64,000 nucleotides of DNA from assembly GCF_015840915.1 (NCBI RefSeq), contig NZ_CP060398.1, forward strand, positions 3,410,001 to 3,474,000, given 5' to 3'. The notes beneath the pieces are model-generated. The model was not told the origin of the DNA. It saw nothing but the letters and a program-made list of their open reading frames with translations, and did no database searches. This document shows, one piece after another, positions 9,011-17,878 of this stretch. The first letter of the stretch is position 1, and every line of letters begins with the position of its first letter. The stretch comes from Synechococcus sp. CBW1002. Its GTDB lineage: Bacteria; Cyanobacteriota; Cyanobacteriia; PCC-6307; Cyanobiaceae. The translations under genes were made by a program, and so were the position numbers.

Positions 9011-9690
9011 GCCATTGCAGGGCACATCAAGCTTGTCGGCCCCCAATCCTGCTGGGATCACTGGAGGCAGGGCAGTGCCCCCATTGACCACGACCGTCAG
9101 GAGCCACCTCAGCGACGCTGCCGAGCTTCAGGACAATCCTGGGGGCGCTCACGGCCCTGGGCGGGGCGGATCTGCGGGCAACAAAGCAACCTGAGGGGGT
9201 GCTGGAATGGAACGACATCACCGACGAGACGGTGAAGACCAAGCTGCTGAGCCACAGGGGGTTCAGAAACTCGCCACGGTCGCCCCTGAGAAGCAGGAGT
9301 GACTGGAAACAGAAGAGGGAGTAGAAGCTGGTGCCCAGACGAAACGCCTTGGCCGTCTCGTTCTTGGCTACATCAAAAACCACGTCTTCCTGCATCGGAA
9401 GCTTGACATTTCCGGCATTAGGATTGCCCGTTGTGCTGCAACGCCCCCCTGCATGGTCCAGCAGCTGGCCGCCTCTGCGGTGCTGCTGGATGTAGACACC
9501 AGCGCCCGCCAGGCACTGGCGATGGATCCGGCCCTGATGCTGGGGCCGGGCCTCGGCCGAGCCTGCAGGATGAGTGACAGGTGAAGCCAGCGATCTGGAA
9601 GCAGGTGAGGCGAGCAGTGGATGCCGTGGATGAACCAGGGCAGTTTCTGCTACCGGTTCGTCGGTGCCGGGTGAGGTGGTCTGGCTTTTC
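9011..9690. other. gene-poor stretch with possible decayed coding sequence
   Basis: No convincing intact gene is seen. On the + strand two open stretches read like protein but end in stops: one around 9130-9320 (containing ALGGADLRATKQPEGVLEW) and another around 9330-9585 (containing YIKNHVFLHRKLDISGIRI). They are in different frames and I do not recognise a family, so they may be relics of one or two genes. The long minus-strand frame through 9027-9749 has low-complexity, shadow-like composition. Confidence 0.4.
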
Positions 9691-10918
9691 TGGACAGGCC
9701 CCATCGTTAACCTCTGAGGCGGGGTACCGCCCCTGAAAGGGGCTCCCACCGATGAGCAAGCGCCGCACCCACAGCCCCGAGTTCAAGGCCAGGGTCGCCA
9801 TGGAGGCGATCAGTGGCCGCAAGACGATCCAGGAGATCGCCGCCGACCACGCCATCCACCCGATCCAGGTGAGCCAGTGGAAGCGGCAGCTCCTGGACGG
9901 TGCCAGCGAGCTCTTCACCCGAGGCAAGAAGACCAAGGACAAGGAGGAGGGGCAGGCCAAGGAGGCGGAGCTGTTCCAGCAGATCGGACGGCTGCAGATG
10001 GAGCTGGAGTGGCTCAAAAAAAAGTCTCAACTGCTCTGATGCCCGTGAACTGCGCAAGCTGGTCGATCACGACCACCCCGAGCTCAGCATCAGCAGGCAG
10101 TGTGCGCTGCTGGGGCTGCCTCGATCCACGCTGTACTACCGGCCGACACCGGTCCGTGTATCGACGCTGCGGATCATGGCCAGGATCGATGCTCTCTACC
10201 TGGAGGATCCCTGCAGCGGCAGCCGCCGGATGGTGGACTATCTGGCCCAAGATGGTATCCCGATCAGCCGAGATCGAGTGCGAAACCTCATGCGGCGCAT
10301 GGGATTACGGGCGATCTACCAGAAGCCCCGGACGACGGTTCCAGGTGATCCGTCCGTGCGGTTCCCCTGCCTGGTGGACCTCACGCAGGTCACGTCGGTG
10401 GATCAGGTCTGGGCGACCGACATCACCTACATCCCTCTGCAGAAAGGGTTCCTCTATCTGGTGGCGATCATGGATCTCCATTCCAGGCATGTGCTCAGCT
10501 GGAGGCTCTCCAACAGCCTTGACACGAAGTTCTGTCTGGAGGCCCTGGAGATGGCCTTGGGAGGCGGCCGTAGGCCAGAGATCTTCCACTCCGATCAAGG
10601 CTGTCAGTTCACGTCCGCTGACTTTGTGGCCAGACTCAAAGGGGAGCGGATCCAGATCAGCTGGTCCGGCAGAAAGCGGTGCTACGACAACATCCTTGTT
10701 GAACGGCTGTGGAGGACTGTCAAGTACGAGGAGGTCTACCTACGGGCATACAGCGATGGCTGGGACGCTGAAATCAGCCTGGCCCGCTTCCTGTGGCGGT
10801 ATTGCCATGTAAGACCTCACAGTTCCCTTGGAGGCAAAACTCCCCACGCGGTCTACACTGAGGCCGAACCATGTTCCACCCGTCCTGGGTTAACGATGTC
10901 AGGGGCCGGAACTGTCCA
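9691..10918 (+). mobile_element. IS3-family insertion sequence, about 1.23 kb
   Basis: The left end TGGACAGGCCCCATCGTTAA at 9691 and the right end, whose complement reads TGGACAGTTCCGGCCCC and then ATCGTTAACC, form imperfect inverted repeats with the TG...CA termini of IS3 elements. Two overlapping genes (orfA, orfB) lie inside. No short target duplication is obvious (TTC on the left, ATA on the right), so the flanks may have been rearranged. The orfB stop codon TAA (10920-10922) lies just outside the predicted right end. Confidence 0.85.
9752..10039 (+). CDS. IS3-family transposase OrfA
   Basis: The 95-residue protein has a helix-turn-helix of the IS3 OrfA type (SPEFKARVAMEAISGRKTIQ, then IAADHAIHPIQVSQWKRQLL) followed by a lysine-rich segment and a C-terminal leucine-zipper-like helix (AELFQQIGRLQMELEWLKKK). 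It ends shortly after an A8 tract at 10016-10023, where frameshifting into orfB would be expected. Confidence 0.9.
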   Translation: MSKRRTHSPEFKARVAMEAISGRKTIQEIAADHAIHPIQVSQWKRQLLDGASELFTRGKKTKDKEEGQAKEAELFQQIGRLQMELEWLKKKSQLL

Positions 10919-10922
10919 ATAA
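10023..10922 (+). CDS. IS3-family transposase OrfB (DDE integrase core)
   Basis: The OrfB region shows ELSISRQCALLGLPRSTLYY, then the rve integrase core with DQVWATDITYIPL (first Asp), IFHSDQGCQFTS (second Asp), and YDNILVERLWRTVKYEEVYL (Glu), ending RPHSSLGGKTPHAVYTE. All three catalytic residues are present. There is no ATG/GTG near its start, so it needs a fusion with OrfA. OrfB lies in the +1 (equivalently -2) frame relative to OrfA rather than the -1 frame usual for IS3, with an A8 run at the junction. Confidence 0.85.
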   Translation, partial: SLNCSDARELRKLVDHDHPELSISRQCALLGLPRSTLYYRPTPVRVSTLRIMARIDALYLEDPCSGSRRMVDYLAQDGIPISRDRVRNLMRRMGLRAIYQKPRTTVPGDPSVRFPCLVDLTQVTSVDQVWATDITYIPLQKGFLYLVAIMDLHSRHVLSWRLSNSLDTKFCLEALEMALGGGRRPEIFHSDQGCQFTSADFVARLKGERIQISWSGRKRCYDNILVERLWRTVKYEEVYLRAYSDGWDAEISLARFLWRYCHVRPHSSLGGKTPHAVYTEAEPCSTRPGLTMSGAGTVQ

Positions 10923-10943
10923 AAGGCACCCACCTCAGGGGCC

Positions 10944-11210
10944 TTGCCGCAGCAGGTCTGTGATCGCCGGAACATGGAGAACAGCTGGCACCGGTCTCGC
11001 GATACCCAGCGACAGAAAGGCGCCCAACGCGACCGCGAGGACAACGGCGTTCAGATCATGGCCACGCTCAGGAGCCTGACGATGGATGCGCTGCACTTCG
11101 ATGGGTTCTGGTCGATCATCAAAGACCTGGCCGCGTTGTCGCACGACATCAAGGGCTTGCTGCCATTGCTGGGCTGGCGAGAACCAGCTCAGGCCATCAG
11201 CCCTGAATAA
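10944..11210 (+). pseudogene. probable transposase C-terminal remnant
   Basis: The frame contains NMENSWHRSRDTQRQKGAQR and then NGVQIMATLRSLTMDAL and DIKGLLPLLGWREPAQ. The spacing of a short asparagine/tryptophan-containing stretch, a VQIMATLR helix and a terminal GLLxLLGW resembles the C-terminus of ISAs1-like transposases. No N-terminal part is found on either side of the adjacent IS3 element, so it is read as a truncated relic. The family match is by eye only. Confidence 0.45.
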
Positions 11211-11297
11211 AGTCAGATGAGTTCTAGCCGATTCAGGCCCAAGAGATGGTTCGGGACCACGATGGGTTAGACAAGAGGATCGTTCTATCTTGGAACT

Positions 11298-12899
11298 GTG
11301 TCGAACTCAGAAAGGCGCGCCCTGGACGCGATAGAAGTCTCGAAACCAATCCTGCAGCGGGTTGATCTCGACTCCCCTACCCTTAACACCGAAACAGTAA
11401 GCACAGATGGCAATACGACCGTCATCTTCGAACTCGCACATCTAGCGACCGAAGCGGTTGCATCGAAGACCGTCAAGATAGACGGCCTCATCGGACCGAC
11501 AATTGCGGCACGTTTCTATGCAGCAGCAGGCTCGGCATTTTACGAAGCTGATCAACTTTTTGACCCCAATAGCTTCACAAGCCTAGGATCGAAGAAGTCG
11601 GACCGACTACTTGAGCGTCAAGTCATAAAATTCACCAAAGATCTAAGCGATGAACTCCGTGAAAAGTTCATAGACAATGTAACTGCCTACGCAGCCGGCG
11701 CAACGATGCTTGCGCAAGCTCCCGACTCAGCGCCGCTGATTGAGCTATCACTGCCAAGTATTTTAAAATCGATTCCATCCAAGTTAGATGCGAAGGCACG
11801 CAAGCTTGGCAATAAGATTGCAGTCCGTGTCAATGATTTTTATGCCAACGACGGCTCTACTGATTCTGTCAATTACGAGTCCGTGAATGGCGGGCCGGCA
11901 GAGATTCGGATCATAGATCGCTGGAGCCCCGAGTACCGTGTAGGGGGAGATCCATCCAGTGGCTTGCAAACATTCTTGACGCCGCAGTGGGGAGATGTAC
12001 GTCAGATTCTTGACGGGAAAAAGCTGGATACTCTCAAGGATAGCGTTTCACGACCCGAGCCTTTCTTACTTGTTGATGGTGCTTCATATGACTTGGCCAA
12101 TGGGACAATAACTTATGATGGACAAACCCAGCCCATTACCACTGAGCTCATAGGTACACTGATCAACCCCAGGTTCATCGCTCAGGCTCAGCGCGTTGTC
12201 GACGCCAGCGCAAATCTCACGCCAGAAGAGAAGCTGATTGCAGAGTTCTGGGAGGATGGAGCAGGAACAGGCTTCCCGCCTGGTACATGGATGGAATTCG
12301 GCAGATTTGCATCAGAGCTAAACGATAACAATCGAAGCGAAGACGCACGTCTCTTCTTTGCTATCGGACAAGCCCTTTATTCAGCTGGGGTGGCCGCCTG
12401 GGGCTTAAAGACAGAAACTGATTATGGTCGGCCTCAATCAGCGATCACAGAACTCAGTCGTCTTGGCCTGCTACGCGACGAGGATTTGCTGGCTCCTGGA
12501 ATTCAAGTCTTTGCCTACTCTAGAGAGACACAGCAGCGAGAGCTTATCAATGGCGTCGACTGGGAGACGTATCAGACACTTGGAGCAGGATACTCTCCGC
12601 CTTTTGCCGAATTTGTATCTGGGCACAGTACGTTTTCCTCTGCCGCTGGCAAGATCATCGATCTTATCACTGGCAACGCATATTTTGGCGCCTCTGTAAC
12701 CACAACATCACTAATTGAGAAGTCAAAGAATATCCCGATTACACTGTCTTGGGCTACATGGCAAGACGCCTGGCTGGAATCAGGGATTTCTCGTATTTAT
12801 GGTGGCATTCATTTTGACGACGCAAACCAGGGTGGGCTCCTGCTTGGGCAGCAGATAGGCGAAGCTGTATTCAATCAGATCTCTGATCTCTGGTCGTAA
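11298..12899 (+). CDS. vanadium-dependent haloperoxidase-like / PAP2-superfamily protein
   Basis: The 533-residue protein has the vanadate/phosphate-binding pattern of vanadium haloperoxidases in its C-terminal third: K371-x6-RP (KTETDYGRP), FVSGHSTFSSAAG with SGH at 441-443, and SRIYGGIH with R499 and H505. Known relatives oxidise halides with H2O2; some PAP2 relatives are phosphatases, so the activity is not certain. No signal peptide is obvious. The start is GTG 11298, with an in-frame stop 30 bases upstream. The gene is visibly more AT-rich than its neighbours and lies between mobile elements, which suggests horizontal acquisition. No partner genes are evident. Confidence 0.75.
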   Translation: MSNSERRALDAIEVSKPILQRVDLDSPTLNTETVSTDGNTTVIFELAHLATEAVASKTVKIDGLIGPTIAARFYAAAGSAFYEADQLFDPNSFTSLGSKKSDRLLERQVIKFTKDLSDELREKFIDNVTAYAAGATMLAQAPDSAPLIELSLPSILKSIPSKLDAKARKLGNKIAVRVNDFYANDGSTDSVNYESVNGGPAEIRIIDRWSPEYRVGGDPSSGLQTFLTPQWGDVRQILDGKKLDTLKDSVSRPEPFLLVDGASYDLANGTITYDGQTQPITTELIGTLINPRFIAQAQRVVDASANLTPEEKLIAEFWEDGAGTGFPPGTWMEFGRFASELNDNNRSEDARLFFAIGQALYSAGVAAWGLKTETDYGRPQSAITELSRLGLLRDEDLLAPGIQVFAYSRETQQRELINGVDWETYQTLGAGYSPPFAEFVSGHSTFSSAAGKIIDLITGNAYFGASVTTTSLIEKSKNIPITLSWATWQDAWLESGISRIYGGIHFDDANQGGLLLGQQIGEAVFNQISDLWS

Positions 12900-13157
12900 A
12901 TACCGCCGCTACCGGATGCTTTAGAATTGACACTTACAACGTCTCCGAAAGAATCAAGATGCCTCCATGGTTTAGCCAAAAGCATGATCGTGAGCTCAGT
13001 TATATACGGTCCATAGCCAGTTGAGGCGAACTGGCCATTCTGAACAGGCCCCCTCGTCAACCTCTGAGGCAGGAACTTTCTCCTGAACAGAGTTATTCGC
13101 TGCTGGTGTGATCCAAGTGTCACTATCTCTCGAAGCCTGATACCACAAGACTTCTTG
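12900..13157. other. intergenic stretch with solo IS3-like end
   Basis: There is no gene here. Positions 13041-13074 (TGAACAGGCCCCCTCGTCAA, then CCTCTGAGGC) match the left end of the IS3 element at 9691-9724 at about 30 of 34 positions, but no transposase follows. The stretch is cut off at 13158 by IS copy 2. Confidence 0.7.
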
Positions 13158-14924
13158 GGGACTCCTGAACAATCCAGATCCATTGCGCCGCAGCTGGTCT
13201 CAAGCATGAGAAACCGCTAAAGTGGCCGTGAATCAGGCAATCCGTGATTGCCTTTACTCCTGATCGTTCCATATGTACCGGAGGCACAATAACGGTCAGA
13301 TCTCAATCAAGGAGTTCCACCTGCCATTTGGCGGCACACTTGATCCCGAGAATCGCTGGGTTCAACTGGAGGGGCTGATCCCATGGGATGAGCTGGAAGA
13401 AACCTATGCCCCTCAATTCAGCGCCACAATTGGCGCTCCAGCCAAATCAGTGAGAATGGCCTTTGGTGCTCTCTACATCAAACAGAAGTTAGGGCTCACC
13501 GACGAAGAGACAGTCCATCAGATCAGAGAGAACGCCTATATTCAGTTCTTTCTCGGCTTTGCGGGCTACACAGCTAAGGCACCGTTTGATGCCTCGATGA
13601 TGGTGCACTTTCGCAAGCGTTTTTCTGACGAGGATCTGCGCCGTATCAACGAGCTGGTGGTGCAGCGCGGCAAAGAGATCCTTCTGGAAGCACTTGCTCA
13701 GGCAGCAGACGATGACGACCATGATGATCGTGATTCCAGTGGAGGAGGCGCTCAGCTAGAACTTGATGCGTTGATCAAGCCTGCTGACTGGCCAGAAGGA
13801 AAGAATTGGGGCACTCTCACGATTGATGCCAGTTGCACTCCAGCCGACATCACCTATCCCAGAGACCTCAAGCTCCTCAACGAGGCTCGCACAACGACCG
13901 AGCGAGTCATTGATGATCTGTGCAGTCAGTCATCGGGATTCAGGAGACATCGACCTCGCTACGACCGTGGCCTTGCTCGTGCTCATTTCCTGAGAGTGGC
14001 GAAGCAAAAACGACCACGTCGCCGCAAAGTGAAGGCTGCCATTAAACATCAGCTTGGCTATGTGCGGCAGAATCTCAAGGCCATTGATGCTCTGATCGGC
14101 TGCGGGGCAAGGCTTTCCGAGCTTAAGAGGCATTGGTGGCAGAAGTTGTTGGCCTGCAGCGAGTTGGAGCGGCAACAGGGCCTTCTGCTCGCCTCTCAGA
14201 CCAACAGCATTCCAGACCGCCTGGTGAATCTTGTGCAGACCCATATCCGCCCAATGGTGCGAGGCAAAGCACGTGCTGCGGTGGAGTTTGGAGCCAAAAT
14301 CAGTGTTTCGGTTCAAAACGGCTTTCCGTTCTTGCACCGCATAAGCTGGAACCCCTACAACGAAGGAGAAGACCTTATCGCTCAGGCGGAAAAATACAAG
14401 CTGGATACAGGATCTTACCCAGAGCGAATCTGCGCCGACCGGATTTATATCACGGCCAAGAATAGGCATTTCTGCACGAGGAACGGTATTCGCCTCTCCG
14501 GCAAGCGATTGGGTCGCCCGCCCAAGGATCCTGATGTCACCACTGCACACAAGCACCAGCTCCGATCTGATCAAGCTCGACGCAATGAAGTGGAAGGCGT
14601 CTTTGGCTCTGGAAAGCGCAAGTATTCCCTGGATCTGATCATGGCTCGTCTACCAGCTGGTGCCGAATCCTCCATCTCGATGGCCTTTGTCGTGATGTGC
14701 GCGGAAAAGGTCTTGAGGCTGCTGCGCCTCTTTTTTGTCCTTCTTTTTGGGTGGATCTACAGCTTTTTTATGGCCTGGTCAGCGATCAGAGCGCCTGAGG
14801 GCATCTGCAAGCCATGCTTTTGAGATCTGGCCGACTTGATGTCACCGCGCTTGCCAGCCTGATTAACGCGAAGCAAACGGACGAATCCGGCGCCGATGGG
14901 CCGAGAATCTTTTTCAGGAGTCCC
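13158..14924 (+). mobile_element. insertion sequence, 1767 bp, copy 2 (tandem pair, left)
   Basis: This element has the same length, ends and single transposase gene as copy 1. Its left flank (TTCTTG) does not match its right flank (TACTGA), so it has no target duplication of its own; the left side was probably rearranged after insertion. It is separated from copy 3 by exactly 6 bp. It differs from copy 3 by one visible coding change (Thr to Ile). Confidence 0.92.
13273..14823 (+). CDS. transposase of IS copy 2
   Basis: This 516-residue DUF772/DDE transposase is identical to copies 1 and 3 except for one substitution in the stretch FLHRISWNPYNEGED (Ile instead of Thr, ATA for ACA at about 14341). 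The frame is intact, so it could be active; the substitution lies between the first and second catalytic blocks and its effect is unknown. Confidence 0.92.
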   Translation: MYRRHNNGQISIKEFHLPFGGTLDPENRWVQLEGLIPWDELEETYAPQFSATIGAPAKSVRMAFGALYIKQKLGLTDEETVHQIRENAYIQFFLGFAGYTAKAPFDASMMVHFRKRFSDEDLRRINELVVQRGKEILLEALAQAADDDDHDDRDSSGGGAQLELDALIKPADWPEGKNWGTLTIDASCTPADITYPRDLKLLNEARTTTERVIDDLCSQSSGFRRHRPRYDRGLARAHFLRVAKQKRPRRRKVKAAIKHQLGYVRQNLKAIDALIGCGARLSELKRHWWQKLLACSELERQQGLLLASQTNSIPDRLVNLVQTHIRPMVRGKARAAVEFGAKISVSVQNGFPFLHRISWNPYNEGEDLIAQAEKYKLDTGSYPERICADRIYITAKNRHFCTRNGIRLSGKRLGRPPKDPDVTTAHKHQLRSDQARRNEVEGVFGSGKRKYSLDLIMARLPAGAESSISMAFVVMCAEKVLRLLRLFFVLLFGWIYSFFMAWSAIRAPEGICKPCF

Positions 14925-14930
14925 TACTGA
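14925..14930. repeat. 6-bp target-site duplication of IS copy 3 (left)
   Basis: TACTGA at 14925-14930 is repeated directly after copy 3 at 16698-16703. It is also the entire spacer between the tandem copies 2 and 3. Confidence 0.88.
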
Positions 14931-16697
14931 GGGACTCCTGAACAATCCAGATCCATTGCGCCGCAGCTGGTCTCAAGCATGAGAAACCGCTAAAGTGGCC
15001 GTGAATCAGGCAATCCGTGATTGCCTTTACTCCTGATCGTTCCATATGTACCGGAGGCACAATAACGGTCAGATCTCAATCAAGGAGTTCCACCTGCCAT
15101 TTGGCGGCACACTTGATCCCGAGAATCGCTGGGTTCAACTGGAGGGGCTGATCCCATGGGATGAGCTGGAAGAAACCTATGCCCCTCAATTCAGCGCCAC
15201 AATTGGCGCTCCAGCCAAATCAGTGAGAATGGCCTTTGGTGCTCTCTACATCAAACAGAAGTTAGGGCTCACCGACGAAGAGACAGTCCATCAGATCAGA
15301 GAGAACGCCTATATTCAGTTCTTTCTCGGCTTTGCGGGCTACACAGCTAAGGCACCGTTTGATGCCTCGATGATGGTGCACTTTCGCAAGCGTTTTTCTG
15401 ACGAGGATCTGCGCCGTATCAACGAGCTGGTGGTGCAGCGCGGCAAAGAGATCCTTCTGGAAGCACTTGCTCAGGCAGCAGACGATGACGACCATGATGA
15501 TCGTGATTCCAGTGGAGGAGGCGCTCAGCTAGAACTTGATGCGTTGATCAAGCCTGCTGACTGGCCAGAAGGAAAGAATTGGGGCACTCTCACGATTGAT
15601 GCCAGTTGCACTCCAGCCGACATCACCTATCCCAGAGACCTCAAGCTCCTCAACGAGGCTCGCACAACGACCGAGCGAGTCATTGATGATCTGTGCAGTC
15701 AGTCATCGGGATTCAGGAGACATCGACCTCGCTACGACCGTGGCCTTGCTCGTGCTCATTTCCTGAGAGTGGCGAAGCAAAAACGACCACGTCGCCGCAA
15801 AGTGAAGGCTGCCATTAAACATCAGCTTGGCTATGTGCGGCAGAATCTCAAGGCCATTGATGCTCTGATCGGCTGCGGGGCAAGGCTTTCCGAGCTTAAG
15901 AGGCATTGGTGGCAGAAGTTGTTGGCCTGCAGCGAGTTGGAGCGGCAACAGGGCCTTCTGCTCGCCTCTCAGACCAACAGCATTCCAGACCGCCTGGTGA
16001 ATCTTGTGCAGACCCATATCCGCCCAATGGTGCGAGGCAAAGCACGTGCTGCGGTGGAGTTTGGAGCCAAAATCAGTGTTTCGGTTCAAAACGGCTTTCC
16101 GTTCTTGCACCGCACAAGCTGGAACCCCTACAACGAAGGAGAAGACCTTATCGCTCAGGCGGAAAAATACAAGCTGGATACAGGATCTTACCCAGAGCGA
16201 ATCTGCGCCGACCGGATTTATATCACGGCCAAGAATAGGCATTTCTGCACGAGGAACGGTATTCGCCTCTCCGGCAAGCGATTGGGTCGCCCGCCCAAGG
16301 ATCCTGATGTCACCACTGCACACAAGCACCAGCTCCGATCTGATCAAGCTCGACGCAATGAAGTGGAAGGCGTCTTTGGCTCTGGAAAGCGCAAGTATTC
16401 CCTGGATCTGATCATGGCTCGTCTACCAGCTGGTGCCGAATCCTCCATCTCGATGGCCTTTGTCGTGATGTGCGCGGAAAAGGTCTTGAGGCTGCTGCGC
16501 CTCTTTTTTGTCCTTCTTTTTGGGTGGATCTACAGCTTTTTTATGGCCTGGTCAGCGATCAGAGCGCCTGAGGGCATCTGCAAGCCATGCTTTTGAGATC
16601 TGGCCGACTTGATGTCACCGCGCTTGCCAGCCTGATTAACGCGAAGCAAACGGACGAATCCGGCGCCGATGGGCCGAGAATCTTTTTCAGGAGTCCC
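14931..16697 (+). mobile_element. insertion sequence, 1767 bp, copy 3 (tandem pair, right)
   Basis: This third copy starts GGGACTCCTGAACAATCC and ends TTTTTCAGGAGTCCC. It is flanked on both sides by TACTGA, a clear 6-bp target duplication. Its right side cuts into the cation/proton antiporter gene: the antiporter frame is open right up to the element. A promoter reading out of the right end could drive the truncated gene, but no such promoter is evident. Confidence 0.93.
15046..16596 (+). CDS. transposase of IS copy 3
   Basis: This 516-residue transposase is identical in sequence to that of copy 1, with a DUF772 N-terminal domain followed by a DDE core (TLTIDASCTP, ICADRIYITAKNR, QARRNEVEGVFGSG). 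Identity between copies about 8 kb apart indicates recent transposition or ongoing homogenisation. Confidence 0.92.
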   Translation: MYRRHNNGQISIKEFHLPFGGTLDPENRWVQLEGLIPWDELEETYAPQFSATIGAPAKSVRMAFGALYIKQKLGLTDEETVHQIRENAYIQFFLGFAGYTAKAPFDASMMVHFRKRFSDEDLRRINELVVQRGKEILLEALAQAADDDDHDDRDSSGGGAQLELDALIKPADWPEGKNWGTLTIDASCTPADITYPRDLKLLNEARTTTERVIDDLCSQSSGFRRHRPRYDRGLARAHFLRVAKQKRPRRRKVKAAIKHQLGYVRQNLKAIDALIGCGARLSELKRHWWQKLLACSELERQQGLLLASQTNSIPDRLVNLVQTHIRPMVRGKARAAVEFGAKISVSVQNGFPFLHRTSWNPYNEGEDLIAQAEKYKLDTGSYPERICADRIYITAKNRHFCTRNGIRLSGKRLGRPPKDPDVTTAHKHQLRSDQARRNEVEGVFGSGKRKYSLDLIMARLPAGAESSISMAFVVMCAEKVLRLLRLFFVLLFGWIYSFFMAWSAIRAPEGICKPCF

Positions 16698-16703
16698 TAC
16701 TGA
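16698..16703. repeat. 6-bp target-site duplication of IS copy 3 (right)
   Basis: TACTGA here matches 14925-14930 and marks the boundary where the antiporter coding sequence resumes. Confidence 0.88.
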
Positions 16704-17878
16704 CGGCCTGGCTCCCGGCGATGCTGCCGTGGCTACCACTGCCCGCTGGCGTGCTTGAGATGGCGCTCGGGGCATGGATCGGTCCTCAGGGTCTGCACCT
16801 GGTGAGTGTTGGTCCCTTTCTCACGAACATCTCCGCCTTCGGCATGGGGATGCTGTTTCTGGTGGCCGGCCTTGAGATCCAGCCGGACCTGCTGCGCGGC
16901 AAGCCGCTGCAGCGTGCCCTCACGGCCTGGTTTGCGTCCGCCGGCCTCGCCGTGGTCGTGGCGATGCTGCTGGTGAGCTTCGCTGGTTTCGACAATCTCC
17001 AGATCGTGGCTCTGGCACTCACCACCACAGCCCTGGGCATCCTGATGCCGGTGCTGCGGGATCGCACCCACCTCCCGGAGAGCTATGCCCGCACGCTCAT
17101 CAGCGTGGCCACCCTCGGAGAGGTGGCGCCCACCGTGATTTTCAGCCTGCTGCTGGCAGGACAGCGTGCTCCAGAAGAGGCCACCATTCTCGTTGCCTTT
17201 GGCTCCGTTTCGATCTTGGGACTGCTGCTGGTGCGAAGGCATCAGTCCCGCTGGGAGGAACTGTTTGAGCACACCATGCAGCGATCGGCCCAGTTGCCCA
17301 CCCGCCTGGTCGTGGGTGCGCTGATCCTGATGGTGGTGCTCAATAACGTCGTTCAGATCAACCTGGCGCTGGGGGGACTTGTGCTCGGCCTGCTGGTGCG
17401 TGAGGGCACTGCCCATCGGCATCGTCTCAAGATCGGAGAACGACTGGATGGTCTGGGCCAGGCCTTTGCGATTCCACTGTTTTTCATCGTGTCAGGCATG
17501 CAGCTTGACGTCCGTGCGCTGGCTCAGGCGCCAAGCCTCTGGGGACTGGTACCACTGCTGGCGTTAGCCATGCTGCTGGTGCGGGGGCTTCCCGTCTGGC
17601 TGCTGCTCCGAAAGCAGCTCAGCCCCCGGTCGCGGCTGGCTCTGGCTCTGGACAACGCCACCCAGCTGCCCCTGGTGGTGGCCATGGCCGTGATGGCGCG
17701 TCAGGCAGGTCTGTTGACACCACCTGATGCCACCGTGCTCGTGGCAGCCGCCGCACTCACAGTGCTGCTGTTTCCGGCCCTGGCCACCGTGGTGCTGGAG
17801 GGGGACAGACCCCTGACCACTGCCGAGCTCACAGGCTCAGAACCGCCTGGTCCTGGTCAGCCAACTCAGCCAAGCTGA
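16704..17878 (+). pseudogene. CPA2-type cation:proton antiporter (KefB-like), 5' end removed by IS
   Basis: The remaining frame encodes about 390 residues with roughly ten membrane segments, including PAGVLEMALGAWIGPQGL, MGMLFLVAGLEIQPDLLRG, and a late LALDNATQLPLVVAMAVMAR segment, typical of the Na+/H+-exchanger domain of KefB/CPA2 antiporters. The frame is open back to the IS boundary with no natural start, and the first membrane helix or helices (normally before LPLPAGVLE) are missing. The first internal ATG is at 16721, giving 385 residues. No upstream fragment was found left of the tandem IS pair. Function is therefore doubtful unless an internal start yields a working core. Confidence 0.78.

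Noticed and set aside
9027-9749. 240-codon minus-strand frame upstream of the IS3 element
   Set aside because: It overlaps the IS3 left end and orfA region upstream, is Ser/Pro/Arg rich and lacks any motif.
13158-16697. Idea that the tandem IS copies are a composite transposon carrying cargo
   Set aside because: Only 6 bp lie between them, so there is no cargo; the 6 bp equals the target duplication of copy 3.
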